64,000 bases of DNA from Actinomadura mexicana (GCF_900188105.1 NZ_FZNP01000002.1:372001-436000), one strand, 5' to 3'. Numbered from the stretch's first letter, positions 24,482-33,726 are shown. The notes: generated from the letters alone by a model not told the origin. Program-made: numbers and translations.

Positions 24482-25537
24482 CTACGCGGCGCTGAGTCGG
24501 TAGGCGGTGCCGCTGCTGCTCTGCACCCAGGCGTCGGGAAGGGCGGCGGCCAGTGCGTGCTGGGCGCGCCAGCCGGTGCAGTGCCCCGGGACGACGAGCC
24601 CCGGCGCGAGGTCGGTGAGGGCGGCGACGGTGGGCGAGATGACCGGTTCGAAGGCCGGACCGCCGAGGTGCAGCCCGCCCACGAGCGCGTGCAGCCTCTC
24701 GACCCCCGTCAGCCGCTGCGCGTGCCGGACGATGTTGATCGCGCCCGCGTGGCCGCAGCCGGTCAGCACGACCAGTCCGCGGCCCCGGACGTCGACGACG
24801 AGCGCCTGGTCGTCGAGGACGAGGGGGTCGTGCGCCCACTCGGCGCCCGTCCATGCCTGGTGCGGGGGCGGCATGCCGTGCTCGAACTCGGTCGTCCGGT
24901 CCACCTCGCCGGTGATCAGGACGCTGCCGTCCAGGAGCAGCGAGGGCTCGCGGCGCTCGATGACCTGGAAGCCCTCCCCGTCCAGCGCCCGCCTGCTCAG
25001 CGTGGGCAGTTCCTCGACGTCCCGGCCGGGGACGGCGAGGCGGCGCCTCGTCCAGACCAGCGGATGCAGCACCATCGGCATCGACCGCACGCCGCGCAGG
25101 CCCACCATTCCCGCCATCCCGCCCGCGTGGTCGAAATGGCCGTGGCTGAGCACGACGCCCTGGATGTCGCCGAGGTCGATGCCGAGCCTGTCGGCGTTCG
25201 TGACCATCGCGTCGGGCGACCGGCCGGTGTCGAACAGCAGCGTGGTGGAGCGGCCGGCCCGGCGCACCGTGACCAGCGCGGAGAACCCGTGCTCGGCGAT
25301 CATCCCCGCGGTGGTGCGGCCGCCCTCGAACTGCGGTGCCGCCACCACTCCCGCGCCGGAGCCCGCCCGGCGGGTCCGCTCGTCATCGCCCAGCAGGGCG
25401 TCGTAGACGTTGTCGACCAGGGTGACGATCTCGACCTCGTCCACCGGCTCCAGCGCGACGGGATCGACCGCCGCCCCGCGCACCGGGCGCGGCGTCGCAG
25501 CCGCCGCCTCCCCCACTCCGCCGGCGGTCTCGCACAT
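24482..25537 (-). CDS. MBL-fold metallohydrolase
   Basis: 351 residues. Metal motif SHGHFDHAGG (HxHxDH), followed by GCGHAGAINI, GLHLGG and PGHCTGW, the pattern of the MBL subfamily annotated as dihydropterin/beta-ribofuranosylaminobenzene phosphate synthase-like. Two-metal hydrolase of unknown substrate. The first ~35 residues are low complexity; a later start is possible. No signal peptide. Confidence 0.88.
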   Translation of the reverse strand: MCETAGGVGEAAAATPRPVRGAAVDPVALEPVDEVEIVTLVDNVYDALLGDDERTRRAGSGAGVVAAPQFEGGRTTAGMIAEHGFSALVTVRRAGRSTTLLFDTGRSPDAMVTNADRLGIDLGDIQGVVLSHGHFDHAGGMAGMVGLRGVRSMPMVLHPLVWTRRRLAVPGRDVEELPTLSRRALDGEGFQVIERREPSLLLDGSVLITGEVDRTTEFEHGMPPPHQAWTGAEWAHDPLVLDDQALVVDVRGRGLVVLTGCGHAGAINIVRHAQRLTGVERLHALVGGLHLGGPAFEPVISPTVAALTDLAPGLVVPGHCTGWRAQHALAAALPDAWVQSSSGTAYRLSAA

Positions 25538-25642
25538 GACGCCAGCCTAACCGCCGCCCGTCGGCCGCCCTCGCGCGACGCCCAGGGCGCCATAGACTGA
25601 TTGATCACGATTCGGGCCGGCGAGGAAGGTCGTGGCGACGGA

Positions 25643-26443
25643 ATGGCGAACTACGGAGAAGCCTCCTCCGTGCCCGGTGTGGACACCGGCACGCCGAGCG
25701 TGGCACGCATGTACGACTACTTCCTGGGCGGCAAGGACAACTACGCCTCGGACCGCGCCGCGGCGGAGGCGGTCGCGCAGGCGCTGCCCACGGTCGAGGG
25801 GGTCGCCCGCGCGAACCGCGCGTTCCTCCAGCGCGCCGTCCGCTACGTGGCCGGACGCGGCATCGACCAGTTCCTGGACATCGGCACCGGCCTGCCCACG
25901 CAGGGCAACGTGCACGAGATCGCGCGGGAGGAGCGGCCCGGCGCGCGGGTCGCGTACGTCGACAACGATCCGATGGTGACGGTGCACGCGCGGGCGCTGG
26001 TCGCCACGGACGAGCTGACCACGATCGTCCAGGCCGACATGCGCGAACCGGACACGGTGCTGGACGATCCGCAGGTGCACGCGCTGCTCGACTTCCGGCG
26101 TCCGGTGTGCGTGCTGTTCGTCGCCGTCCTGCACTTCCTCCACGACGAGGAGGATCCTGCGGCGCTCGTCCGGCGCTTCACCGGCGCCCTCCCCGCGGGC
26201 AGCCACGTGATCCTTTCGCACGCGGCGCTGGAGGAGCAGCGCAACGTGCGGGTCGGGGAGACGTACCGGTCGCAGGCGGCGAGCGCGAGCCTGGTGGCCC
26301 GGACGCGTGACCAGGTGGCGGCCCTGCTCGACGGCCTCACCATCGTCGACCCGGGCGTCGTCCGCCTGCACGAATGGCGCCCCTACGGCGGCGAGTACAT
26401 CACCGACGCCGGCTGGACGGCCGTGGCCCGCAAGGACGGCTAG
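25643..26443 (+). CDS. DUF574-type SAM-dependent methyltransferase
   Basis: 266 residues. Hallmark N-terminal blocks of PF04672: TPSVARMYDYFLGGKDNYASDR and FLQRAVRYVAGRGIDQFLDIGTGLPT, then YVDNDPMV and FVAVLHFLHDEEDP. This family is strongly expanded in Streptomyces and Actinomadura relatives; targets are mostly unknown. ATG at 25643 chosen by homology to the usual start. The stop codon directly abuts that of the convergent gene within an 18-bp palindrome. Confidence 0.93.
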   Translation: MANYGEASSVPGVDTGTPSVARMYDYFLGGKDNYASDRAAAEAVAQALPTVEGVARANRAFLQRAVRYVAGRGIDQFLDIGTGLPTQGNVHEIAREERPGARVAYVDNDPMVTVHARALVATDELTTIVQADMREPDTVLDDPQVHALLDFRRPVCVLFVAVLHFLHDEEDPAALVRRFTGALPAGSHVILSHAALEEQRNVRVGETYRSQAASASLVARTRDQVAALLDGLTIVDPGVVRLHEWRPYGGEYITDAGWTAVARKDG

Positions 26444-26452
26444 CTAGCCGTC
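26435..26452. repeat. 18-bp perfect palindrome spanning two convergent stop codons
   Basis: GACGGCTAGCTAGCCGTC, in which TAG of the methyltransferase gene is followed at once by CTA (TAG on the other strand). As RNA it gives about a 7-bp stem with a tiny loop; it may end both transcripts. Confidence 0.8.
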
Positions 26453-27244
26453 GCCCGTGCTCGCGGCGGTGAGGTCGGCCTCGATCCCGTAATGGTCGGA
26501 CAGGACCGTCGAACGCCCGCCGGGGAGCCGGACCCTCTCCTTGAAGACCAGGCGCGCCGTCGCCTCAAGGCCCGGCCCGACCAGGAGCTGGTCGATGGCA
26601 CCGATATTGGCGTATTCGGGACGGAACGTCGGTTCCGTGTCGCCGCCGAAAACGTCCCGCAAGCCGGTACTCGAAACGAACTCCGCAAGGTACGGGGAGT
26701 CGCGGGGGACGTTGAAATCGCCCATCGCCACCAGCGGTTCCGTTTTCGGGATCTGGTTGACGGCCGCCGCCAGCCGATGCAGTTCGGCCTTCTCGACCTG
26801 CGCGTAGACGTTGGACGGGGACCAGTCCATGTCCAGGTTCGCCGAGAGGTGGGTGTTGACGACGGTCAGGTGGCCGCCGGGGAGGCGGATCCGGGTGAAC
26901 AGGGCGCCCTTGCCCAGCAGCCACTCGGGACGCACCGGCCGGGCGGGGGCGTACGCCCGGAAACGGCGGCGGGTCACCGGATGGCGGGAAAGGGTCACCA
27001 GTCCGCCGCGCACGAGCGGGAACATCGGCATGTAGGCGACGTGGGGATACGAGGTCGCGACGCGGCGCAGCAGGCCCAGGATCCGCCAGGAGACGACTTC
27101 CTGAAGGCAGACGACGTCGTAGTCCGACCGCTCGATCGTCTCGGCCAGGACGCTCATGCGGGCCCGGGCCTCTCCCTTGAAAAGCGTGTTGAGCGTGAGG
27201 ACGCGCGCCTGCATGGCGGCCACTCTATGTCCCACGTTGCCCAT
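26444..27244 (-). CDS. Endonuclease/exonuclease/phosphatase (EEP) family protein
   Basis: About 266 residues (ATG 27244 with GGAAGG upstream; ATG 27214 is also possible). Catalytic EEP blocks in order: VLTLNTL, CLQEVVSW, VVNTHLSANL, MGDFNVPRDS and LSDHYGIEAD, giving the Glu, Asp-Asn and Asp-His of the active site. Likely cytosolic phosphodiesterase or sphingomyelinase-like hydrolase; no signal peptide. Divergent from the LLM gene. Confidence 0.88.
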   Translation of the reverse strand: MGNVGHRVAAMQARVLTLNTLFKGEARARMSVLAETIERSDYDVVCLQEVVSWRILGLLRRVATSYPHVAYMPMFPLVRGGLVTLSRHPVTRRRFRAYAPARPVRPEWLLGKGALFTRIRLPGGHLTVVNTHLSANLDMDWSPSNVYAQVEKAELHRLAAAVNQIPKTEPLVAMGDFNVPRDSPYLAEFVSSTGLRDVFGGDTEPTFRPEYANIGAIDQLLVGPGLEATARLVFKERVRLPGGRSTVLSDHYGIEADLTAASTGDG

Positions 27245-27320
27245 CGTGGTGACGCCTTCCGATACTGGGCCCAACGACCGGACCGGCGATATCGGACGCG
27301 CTGGACAGGAAAGGTTCTGC

Positions 27321-28427
27321 ATGGGATTCCAACTCGGCCTGTTCTCCCCCAACACCGAATCGGGGCTGGCCATCACCACCGCACCGGAGCGATGGCACGC
27401 CACCTGGGACGACAACCTCCGGCTCGCCCGGATCGCGGACGAGGTCGGCATCGACTTCCTCCTGCCGGTCGCGCGCTGGACGGACTGGGGGCCGGACACC
27501 GACTTCCACCGCAGCGCCCTCGATCCGCTGGTGTGGGCGTCCGGGCTGCTCGCCCAGACGAGCCGGCTCCGCGTGTTCACCACCGTCCACACCGCGTTCC
27601 ACCATCCCGTCGTCGCGGCCAAGCAGCTCGCGACCGCCGACCACCTCAGCAAGGGGCGGGTCGGGCTGAACATCGTGGCCGGGTGGCACGCCCCCGAATA
27701 CGAGATGTTCGGCCTCTCGCTGCCCGGCGACCACGACACGCGGTACGACCTGGCGCAGGAATGGTGGGACGTCGTCAGGCGCGTCTGGTCGTCCGACGAG
27801 CCGTTCGACCACGAGGGGCGGTTCTTCCAGCTCAAGCACGTCGTGGGCCGGCCCAAGCCGCACAACGGGCACAGCCTGCCCGTCATCAACGCGGGGTCGT
27901 CCAAGCAGGGACGCTCGTTCGCCGCGCGCAACGCCGACCGGGCGTTCACCGTCGTCGGCGGCCCGCAGGACGGGGCCGAGATCGTGAAGGCCGTCCGCGC
28001 CGAGGCCGCCTCCCACGGCCGGACGGTGGGCGTCTTCACGCTCGGCCACGTGGTGTGCCGGCCGACGAGGAAGGAGGCGGAGGACTTCCTGCACTACTAC
28101 GCCGACGAGCGCGCCGACTGGCCCGCCGTCGACGAGGTGATGCGGCTGCAGGGGCTGCACGCGCAGTCGTTCACGCCGGAGATGCTCCAGATGTACCGCG
28201 GCAGGTTCGCGGCCGGCCACGGCAGCTGCCCGCTGGTCGGCGACCCCGACGACGTCGCGGACGGCCTGGCGGATTTCGCTCATGCGGGATTCGACGGTAT
28301 CGCTCTGTCGTTCCTCAATTACGCTGACGAGTTGGGCTACTTCGCCGCCGAGGTCATGCCGCGGCTGCGCGCCCGAGGTGTTCTGTCCGTCGACCTTGAG
28401 GAAACGGCTCTCCCGCCAGGACGATGA
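27321..28427 (+). CDS. LLM-class flavin monooxygenase
   Basis: 368 residues of the bacterial luciferase-like (SsuD/NtaA) type: FQLGLFSPNTESG at the N-terminus, RIADEVGIDFLLPVARW, KQLATADHLSKGRVGLNIVAGW and INAGSSKQGRSFAA are conserved FMN and fold segments. Such enzymes oxidise sulfonates, pyrimidines, dibenzothiophene-like or other substrates with reduced FMN. ATG at 27321 with AGGAAAGG upstream. It overlaps the AraC gene by 4 nt (ATGA), so the regulator probably controls or senses its pathway. Confidence 0.92.
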   Translation: MGFQLGLFSPNTESGLAITTAPERWHATWDDNLRLARIADEVGIDFLLPVARWTDWGPDTDFHRSALDPLVWASGLLAQTSRLRVFTTVHTAFHHPVVAAKQLATADHLSKGRVGLNIVAGWHAPEYEMFGLSLPGDHDTRYDLAQEWWDVVRRVWSSDEPFDHEGRFFQLKHVVGRPKPHNGHSLPVINAGSSKQGRSFAARNADRAFTVVGGPQDGAEIVKAVRAEAASHGRTVGVFTLGHVVCRPTRKEAEDFLHYYADERADWPAVDEVMRLQGLHAQSFTPEMLQMYRGRFAAGHGSCPLVGDPDDVADGLADFAHAGFDGIALSFLNYADELGYFAAEVMPRLRARGVLSVDLEETALPPGR

Positions 28428-29416
28428 CTTCTTCCGAGACCAGGCCGCCCCTGTCCGCCCACCGTCGCGTCCTCAGCAAGGACATGGGAGTCCTGCACGA
28501 CACGGTCGAGCCGTTCGCCGTCGGCCACGACCTCCAGGCGCTCGAACCGGGCGTGCCGATGGACGGCCTGGTCAACGCCCTCGGCGTGGGCTCGGTCAAC
28601 CTCGTCTGGGTGCGGTACGGGGGCGGCGGCGTCATCGTGGACACGCCGCCCACGGAAGGACATTTCGCCATGTGCGCCCCGATGGCGCCCATGGGCGTGG
28701 AGTACCGGACCTCCAAGCGCCGGACGACCGGTGGGGGAAGCCTCGTCCTGTCGCACGACGAGGCGATGCGGATGACGCCGCATCCGACGGAGGGCTGCCT
28801 GGTCATCGCGACGAGCACCGGGCGGCTCGCCGACCATCTCGGCGCCCATCTCGGGCGCGACCACGTCACGCCGCTGCGTTTCCACGACGTCGGGGAGGAG
28901 GGCCTCGTGCCGTCCTCGATCGTCGAGCGCACCTGGCGCTACGTGTGCGACGTCCTCGACGACGCGGCGGCGCAGGGCGGCCTCCACCCGCTGGCGGAGC
29001 GCAGCCTGGAGGAGTCGCTGCTGACGGCGATCCTCCTCGGCCTGCCCCACACGGGCACGCCGAGCCTCGCCGAGCCCGCCGACCGGGTGCCCCACCATCT
29101 GAGCGGGATCATCCGGGAGTGGGTCGAGGCGCACCACCAGCGCCCGATCGGGGTCACCGACATCGCGGCGGCGGTGGGGCTCGGCGTGCGGCAGCTCCAG
29201 GTCGTCTGCCAGACCGAGTGGGGCATGACGCCCACGCAGCTCCTGCGCGGCGTGCGGCTCGACCGCGCCCGCGCCGCGCTCACCGTCGCCCGGCCCGGCC
29301 CCGGCGCGATCACCGACGTCGCCGGGGCGGCCGGGTACTTCCACATGAGCCGTTTCGCCGCCCACTACCGGCAGCGCTTCGGCGAGACGCCCTCGCAGAC
29401 CCTGATGCGGGCCTGA
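28424..29416 (+). CDS. AraC-family regulator
   Basis: 330 residues. The C-terminal ~100 residues hold two helix-turn-helices (GVTDIAAAVGLGVRQLQVVCQ and AITDVAGAAGYFHMSRFAAHYRQ split by QLLRGVRLDRA). The N-terminal domain resembles the AraC-binding-like domain of ArpU/FeaR type regulators. Start overlaps the LLM stop. Its likely effector is the LLM substrate or product (inference). Ends 1 nt from the convergent EphD-like gene. Confidence 0.9.
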   Translation: MTSSETRPPLSAHRRVLSKDMGVLHDTVEPFAVGHDLQALEPGVPMDGLVNALGVGSVNLVWVRYGGGGVIVDTPPTEGHFAMCAPMAPMGVEYRTSKRRTTGGGSLVLSHDEAMRMTPHPTEGCLVIATSTGRLADHLGAHLGRDHVTPLRFHDVGEEGLVPSSIVERTWRYVCDVLDDAAAQGGLHPLAERSLEESLLTAILLGLPHTGTPSLAEPADRVPHHLSGIIREWVEAHHQRPIGVTDIAAAVGLGVRQLQVVCQTEWGMTPTQLLRGVRLDRARAALTVARPGPGAITDVAGAAGYFHMSRFAAHYRQRFGETPSQTLMRA

Positions 29417-29417
29417 G

Positions 29418-31277
29418 TCAGCCCCGCGGCCGCTCCATGCCCGACCGGAGGCGGTCCCCGGCGCGGCGCCCGACGCGGGCCAGGGCCCTGTTCGCGGTGG
29501 GCGACACGCGCGACAGCGCGCGGCCGAAGCGCGCCTCGGCGGTGACGAGCACCACCGGCCTGTCCTGCCGGACGGCCCGCAAGATGGCCCGCGCGACCTT
29601 CTCCGGGGAGAACCCCCGGCGCTCGGACGCCTGCGCTATCCGCCGCCGCAGCTCGGTCTCCGCGCCGGGCGGCAGGCCGACGAATCGGGTGCTGCCGGCG
29701 ATGGGAGTGTCGATCACCCCCGGGCAGACGGCGGAGACACCGATCCCGTAGCGGTCGAGGTCGAGACGGAGGCTCTCGGTCATCTGCAGCACGGCGGCCT
29801 TGGTGGCGCCGTACGCGGGCATCTCCGCGCTGGGCAGGTAGGCGGCCATCGACGAGAGGTTGACGATGTGGCCCCACTCGCCGCGTTCCACCATCTGGCG
29901 TCCGAACAGGCGCGAACCGCGGTACATCCCGTCCAGGTTGATGGAGCGGATGCGGTTCCACTCCTCCTCGGACGTCTCAAGCAGCGACCCCGCGACGGCG
30001 ATGCCCGCGTTGTTCACGACGACGTCGGGGACGCCGAACGTGTCGCGGACGTCGTCGGCGAACCGCTCCATCGCCTCGGCGTCGGCCACGTCCACCCCGT
30101 AGACGTGGGCTTCGCCGTCGGCCGCCTGTATCTCATCCACCGTGCGTTTGGCGGCGGCCTCGTCGATGTCGGCCACGACGACGCGGGCCCCCGCGGCGGC
30201 GAAGGCATGGGCGGTGGCGCGTCCGATGCCGCTGCCCGCCCCGGTGATGACGACGAGGTCGCCCCCGAAGTCCTTGCCGGGAAGTCCTGCCGCGCGCGCG
30301 TGGGCGATCGCGGGCGTCTCCGGCCCGCCCTCGACGTGCTCCACGAACTCGCTGATCCAGCGGGCGACGAGGTCGGGGTGGCTACGCGCCACCCAGTGCC
30401 CCGCCGGTGCGCGCCGCACGTACAGGCGCTCCACGGGTCCGCGCGCGGACAGCAGAAGCGACTGCGAGCCGTAGCGGTCCTTGACGGGGACGATGAGCTG
30501 GACGGGGACGTCCGTCCGTCCGTCGCCGAGCGTGCCCGCGCCCCGGTCCGCGCCGGCAGGGCGGCCCATGTCGGCACGGCCGCCCATATTGGCGCGGCGG
30601 CCCAGGTTGGCGCGGCGGCCCAGGTTGGCGCGGTACAGGCCGAGCCCGTGGCGGGCGTCCGCGGGCAGCGTGTCGGCCGGGTGCCCGGAGCGCGGGCCGG
30701 CCCCCTCGCGCAGCCGCATCACCCGTCCGAACCCGGCGGCGAGCACGCGCGCCGCGGCCTCGCCGGCCCAGGGCGTCAACAGGACCGGCATGTAGACGCT
30801 GCGCCGCGCCTGCCCGAGCACCTCCGCGACGCCCCGCGGCCCGGACCGGACGGCGTCGCGCGCCCAGCGGGCCATGTGCCGCCGGTCCGGTCCGGAGATC
30901 GAGGTGAACGAGGCGAAGCGGCCGCGCAGCCGTCCCCCGGTGACGGCCTCCCAGCCCTGCACCGAGCCCCAGTCGTGCCCCACCAGGTGGACGGGCTCGT
31001 CGGCGCCCACACCGTCCAGGACGGCCTCCAGGTCGCCCATGAGCGCGTCCAGCCGGTAGTCCAGCGGGTCGGCCGGGACACCGGACGCCCCGGCCCCGCG
31101 CACGTCGTAGACGACGACGCGGAACCGCTCGGCGAGCCGTCCGGCGACCTCGTCCCACATCGCGCCCGTGTCGGGGTAGCCGTGGACGAGAACGACCGTC
31201 GGCCGCCTGTCCACGCCCCGCACCCGCACGGCCAGCTCGATCTCGCCCGACCTCACCCACTGGTCACGCATCGGCAC
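29418..31277 (-). CDS. EphD-like fusion: alpha/beta hydrolase (epoxide hydrolase type) plus short-chain dehydrogenase
   Basis: 619 residues in two parts. Residues ~8-310 are an epoxide-hydrolase-like alpha/beta hydrolase: VLVHGYPDTGAMW oxyanion loop, nucleophile D in HLVGHDWGSVQ, and GHW near the end. Residues ~325-619 are a short-chain dehydrogenase: TGAGSGIGRA, NNAGIA, catalytic S and YGATK. The order is that of M. tuberculosis EphD (Rv2214c), reported to act on mycolic-type lipids. Here a short repeat insert (RRANLGRRANMGGRA) lies in the hydrolase lid region. GTG 31277 or ATG 31271 may be the start; AGGGACAGG lies upstream. Confidence 0.87.
   Translation of the reverse strand: MPMRDQWVRSGEIELAVRVRGVDRRPTVVLVHGYPDTGAMWDEVAGRLAERFRVVVYDVRGAGASGVPADPLDYRLDALMGDLEAVLDGVGADEPVHLVGHDWGSVQGWEAVTGGRLRGRFASFTSISGPDRRHMARWARDAVRSGPRGVAEVLGQARRSVYMPVLLTPWAGEAAARVLAAGFGRVMRLREGAGPRSGHPADTLPADARHGLGLYRANLGRRANLGRRANMGGRADMGRPAGADRGAGTLGDGRTDVPVQLIVPVKDRYGSQSLLLSARGPVERLYVRRAPAGHWVARSHPDLVARWISEFVEHVEGGPETPAIAHARAAGLPGKDFGGDLVVITGAGSGIGRATAHAFAAAGARVVVADIDEAAAKRTVDEIQAADGEAHVYGVDVADAEAMERFADDVRDTFGVPDVVVNNAGIAVAGSLLETSEEEWNRIRSINLDGMYRGSRLFGRQMVERGEWGHIVNLSSMAAYLPSAEMPAYGATKAAVLQMTESLRLDLDRYGIGVSAVCPGVIDTPIAGSTRFVGLPPGAETELRRRIAQASERRGFSPEKVARAILRAVRQDRPVVLVTAEARFGRALSRVSPTANRALARVGRRAGDRLRSGMERPRG
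30573..30626. repeat. 18-bp tandem repeat inside EphD-like gene
   Basis: Units GGCGCGGCGGCCCAGGTT at 30591-30608 and 30609-30626 are identical, with a degenerate copy at 30573-30590. They encode six-residue RANLGR-type units in the hydrolase half and keep the frame. Confidence 0.85.
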
Positions 31278-31536
31278 GCCCGCCTGTCCCTAGGAGCTCG
31301 TTTCCCGTGAAACTACGCCTCTGGGGCGGCGTGTCCACAGTTCCCCAACGGATCGGCTGACGAAGGATCGTGCGTATTCTGGCCGGGTCCTCCTCCCGGG
31401 GATCGGACAGGTAGACCTCGTGGTGCAGGCCGTTCGACACGAGGCCTTCGACCCTCATCAGCGACGCCGTGCGCGCGAGGGACGCGGGCACGTCGGAGCA
31501 CGGCCCGCGGTGCAACACCGGCACGCACCTGCCCAA
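31264..31536 (-). pseudogene. Remnant of a GyrI-like effector domain
   Basis: The leftward reading contains VLHRGPCSDVPASL, then GLVSNGLHHEVYLSDPREE and RIRTILRQPI. HxGP, then (H/R)EVYLsDP and (L)RT.lr.Pi are the C-terminal half of GyrI-like/SOUL-type effector domains, as found at the end of MerR and AraC regulators. The N-terminal half is missing, the upstream frame is closed by a stop inside the space before CapA, and the 3' end runs into the EphD-like start. Likely a decayed gene; a small intact protein is less likely. Confidence 0.5.
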
Positions 31537-31575
31537 CGGGCGTGTGCCCGTAGTAGCCGGACCACGCGAGCACGC

Positions 31576-32682
31576 TCAGGACGGGCGCGCGCTCAGACCG
31601 GTGCACGAACGCAGGCCGTTCCACCGCTTGACCTCCGCCTTGGCGGCCGCGCCCTTCATCGGCACGGGGATGCCGCCGGAGATGAGCGCGGGGTTCCACT
31701 TGTCCTTGGTGACCTTGCCGTTCTCCACCTTGAGGAAGAGCACGCCGGACTTCGCCGTCTGGCCTTGCGCGGAGGAGAACACGAAGTTGCCCATGCCGTA
31801 GTGGACGTACGCGCCGTTCATGTAGCCGCCGCCCAGCGGGATGTGCGCGTGCCCACCGACCACGACATCGGCGCCCGCCGCGACGAGCGCCTTGGCGAGT
31901 TCCTGCTGCCGGGGCAGCGGGCACCCCTTCAGCTCCGCGCCCCAGTGCAGGTGCACGATGACGACGTCCGAGCCCTGGCGCGCCTCCTTCACCGCCTGCA
32001 CCATGCGCGGGATGTCCTTGGCCGACGCGAGACCGCCCTTGGAGTCGGTGGCCGTCCACGCCTGGATCAGGTGGTCGTCCAGCACCTGCGTGGCGCCGAC
32101 GATGGCGATCTTGTTGCCCTTCACCGTGACGCGGTAGGGGCGGTAGGCGGCGTCCGCGTTCTTGCCGATGCCGACCACCGGGAACCCGCTGCGCTTGATG
32201 GCGGCCAGGGAGTCGCGCAGGCCGCCTTCCATGTAGTCCATGCCGTGGTTGTTGGCCATGGAGGTCACGTCGACGCCCGCCGCCTTCAGCGCCGTGAAGG
32301 CGGTCGCCGGGGCACGGAAGGTGAACTGCTTGCCGGGCGCGGGCGTCCCCCCGGTCGTGATGGCCGTCTCCAGGTTCACCATGGCGAGGTCCGCGGCGCG
32401 CAACTGCTTGGCGACCGGGCCCAGCGCCGTGGACGGTTGGGCCAGCCGCCCGCGCAGCGACCCCTCGAAGTGCGTGTCGCCGCCGAAGGCGAGCAGGATC
32501 GGCTGCTTGGCGGCCTTCGTCGGCCGCGTCCCGCCCTGCTGCCCGCCGGACGGCGACGCCGGGGGCGTCGCGCCCTCCGCCTCCGGCTTGTCCGAGCCGC
32601 CGCACGCCGCCGCGGCAAGCGCCACCCCGGCCATGACCAGGGCCGTCACCCCCCGCACGCCCGTCTTCCCCCGCATGGCCAT
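31576..32682 (-). CDS. CapA-family lipoprotein (PGA_cap metallophosphoesterase-like)
   Basis: 368 residues from the ATG at 32682 (GGAGG 7 nt upstream). Lipoprotein signal with lipobox LAAAAC at about residue 27, then a Ser/Pro-rich linker. The CapA fold is shown by LLAFGGDTHFEGSL, MVNLETAIT, MANNHGMDY, VHLHWGAEL and VGGHAHIPLG, matching metal-ligand positions of the family. Despite the name, most actinobacterial members are not in capsule operons; wall polymer or polyglutamate remodelling is possible. Anchored outside the membrane. Confidence 0.9.
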   Translation of the reverse strand: MAMRGKTGVRGVTALVMAGVALAAAACGGSDKPEAEGATPPASPSGGQQGGTRPTKAAKQPILLAFGGDTHFEGSLRGRLAQPSTALGPVAKQLRAADLAMVNLETAITTGGTPAPGKQFTFRAPATAFTALKAAGVDVTSMANNHGMDYMEGGLRDSLAAIKRSGFPVVGIGKNADAAYRPYRVTVKGNKIAIVGATQVLDDHLIQAWTATDSKGGLASAKDIPRMVQAVKEARQGSDVVIVHLHWGAELKGCPLPRQQELAKALVAAGADVVVGGHAHIPLGGGYMNGAYVHYGMGNFVFSSAQGQTAKSGVLFLKVENGKVTKDKWNPALISGGIPVPMKGAAAKAEVKRWNGLRSCTGLSARPS

Positions 32683-32946
32683 CGCCTCGCCTCCGTCCGG
32701 CCCCCCATGGACCTCTGGGTCGGATCGGCCCAGCATGCCACGAGCGCGCCGCACCCCGACAAAGACGCACGACTCTTTCTCTTGAGCCGTTCTTGTTCAC
32801 GGGGATGGGTTGCCCCGCATGACCGCACCCCGGGCGCCGGGGCCACGCACCCGATGACGGTGGCGAGCCCCGCCCGGGAGCGGCCCGGCGACCTCCTGCC
32901 CGGCCGCTCCTCCTCCGTCCCGTTTCGTGCGTTAACGTGCACCTTC

Positions 32947-33567
32947 ATGTCCCTGCGTTTCGACCAGACCGGCTGGCAGCAGCTCCAACCCGGCGCCTTC
33001 CGCAACGCCGACGGCGACACCGTCGCCCTCTACGGCTTCGACCTCCCGCCCGACCTGCCGGCCCCTCTGGAGCAGCTCGACCACCTCCGCCGCGGCACCG
33101 CCGCCAAGACCGCCGAATCCGGCGGCGGGCTGATCGAACTGGACGTGCTCACGCTGGACGGGCTCCCGGCCGTCCGGCAGATCGTCAAGCTGCCGCTGCC
33201 CGACCGTCCGTCCGGCGTGGCCTACATCGCCTCCTTCACCGTGCCGCGCGCGGACCGCAGCCTCGTCCTGAAGATCCAGTGCCTGGAGCAGGGCGTCACG
33301 GGGATGCGCGACAGCACCGCGCTCAACCACTACCTGACCGAGTACGGGCAGGGCCGCGACCTCCAGGACATGATGCGCTGGTGGGCGCAGCACGCCTACG
33401 CCCCGGAGATCCAGGGCGGCCTGCCCCGCAACCTCTCCGAGGACCCCGGCTGGGACCCGCACTTCCCCCAGCACCCCCTGTCCCGCGCCCGCCGCATCCT
33501 CACCGCCCTGGCCCCCGGCATCGAACTCCACCCCACCTTCAGAACCGCCCCGCCCTTCGCCGCCTGA
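32947..33567 (+). CDS. Conserved hypothetical protein (LpqN/DUF-like alpha-beta)
   Basis: 206 residues, no signal peptide or membrane helix. Segments such as QLQPGAFRNADGDTVALYGF and VAYIASFTVPRADRSLVLKIQCLEQG show alternating strands; it ends with a helix-rich part rich in WW and Asn-Leu. I do not recognise a named family with confidence, though the strand pattern recalls LpqN/LpqT-type actinobacterial proteins. ATG at 32947 lacks a strong ribosome site. It stands alone between CapA (divergent) and the Mo enzyme. Confidence 0.72.
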   Translation: MSLRFDQTGWQQLQPGAFRNADGDTVALYGFDLPPDLPAPLEQLDHLRRGTAAKTAESGGGLIELDVLTLDGLPAVRQIVKLPLPDRPSGVAYIASFTVPRADRSLVLKIQCLEQGVTGMRDSTALNHYLTEYGQGRDLQDMMRWWAQHAYAPEIQGGLPRNLSEDPGWDPHFPQHPLSRARRILTALAPGIELHPTFRTAPPFAA

Positions 33568-33726
33568 CACGCCCACCCGCGGACGGGAACGCCGATGCGG
33601 CGTGCTGAATGTGGCTTTGTGGCGACGTGACTCCGAAGTGCCTTTTTGGGCCATGCCCCGGCCATGGCGCCGTCAGGGGCGGGCGGCCATGATAGAGAGA
33701 CGGTCCCGTTCACAAGGAGTGTCTCG

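Noticed and set aside
27245..28039. N-terminal extension of the EEP protein
   Set aside because: It is antisense to the LLM monooxygenase, and EEP homology begins near the ATG at 27214-27244.
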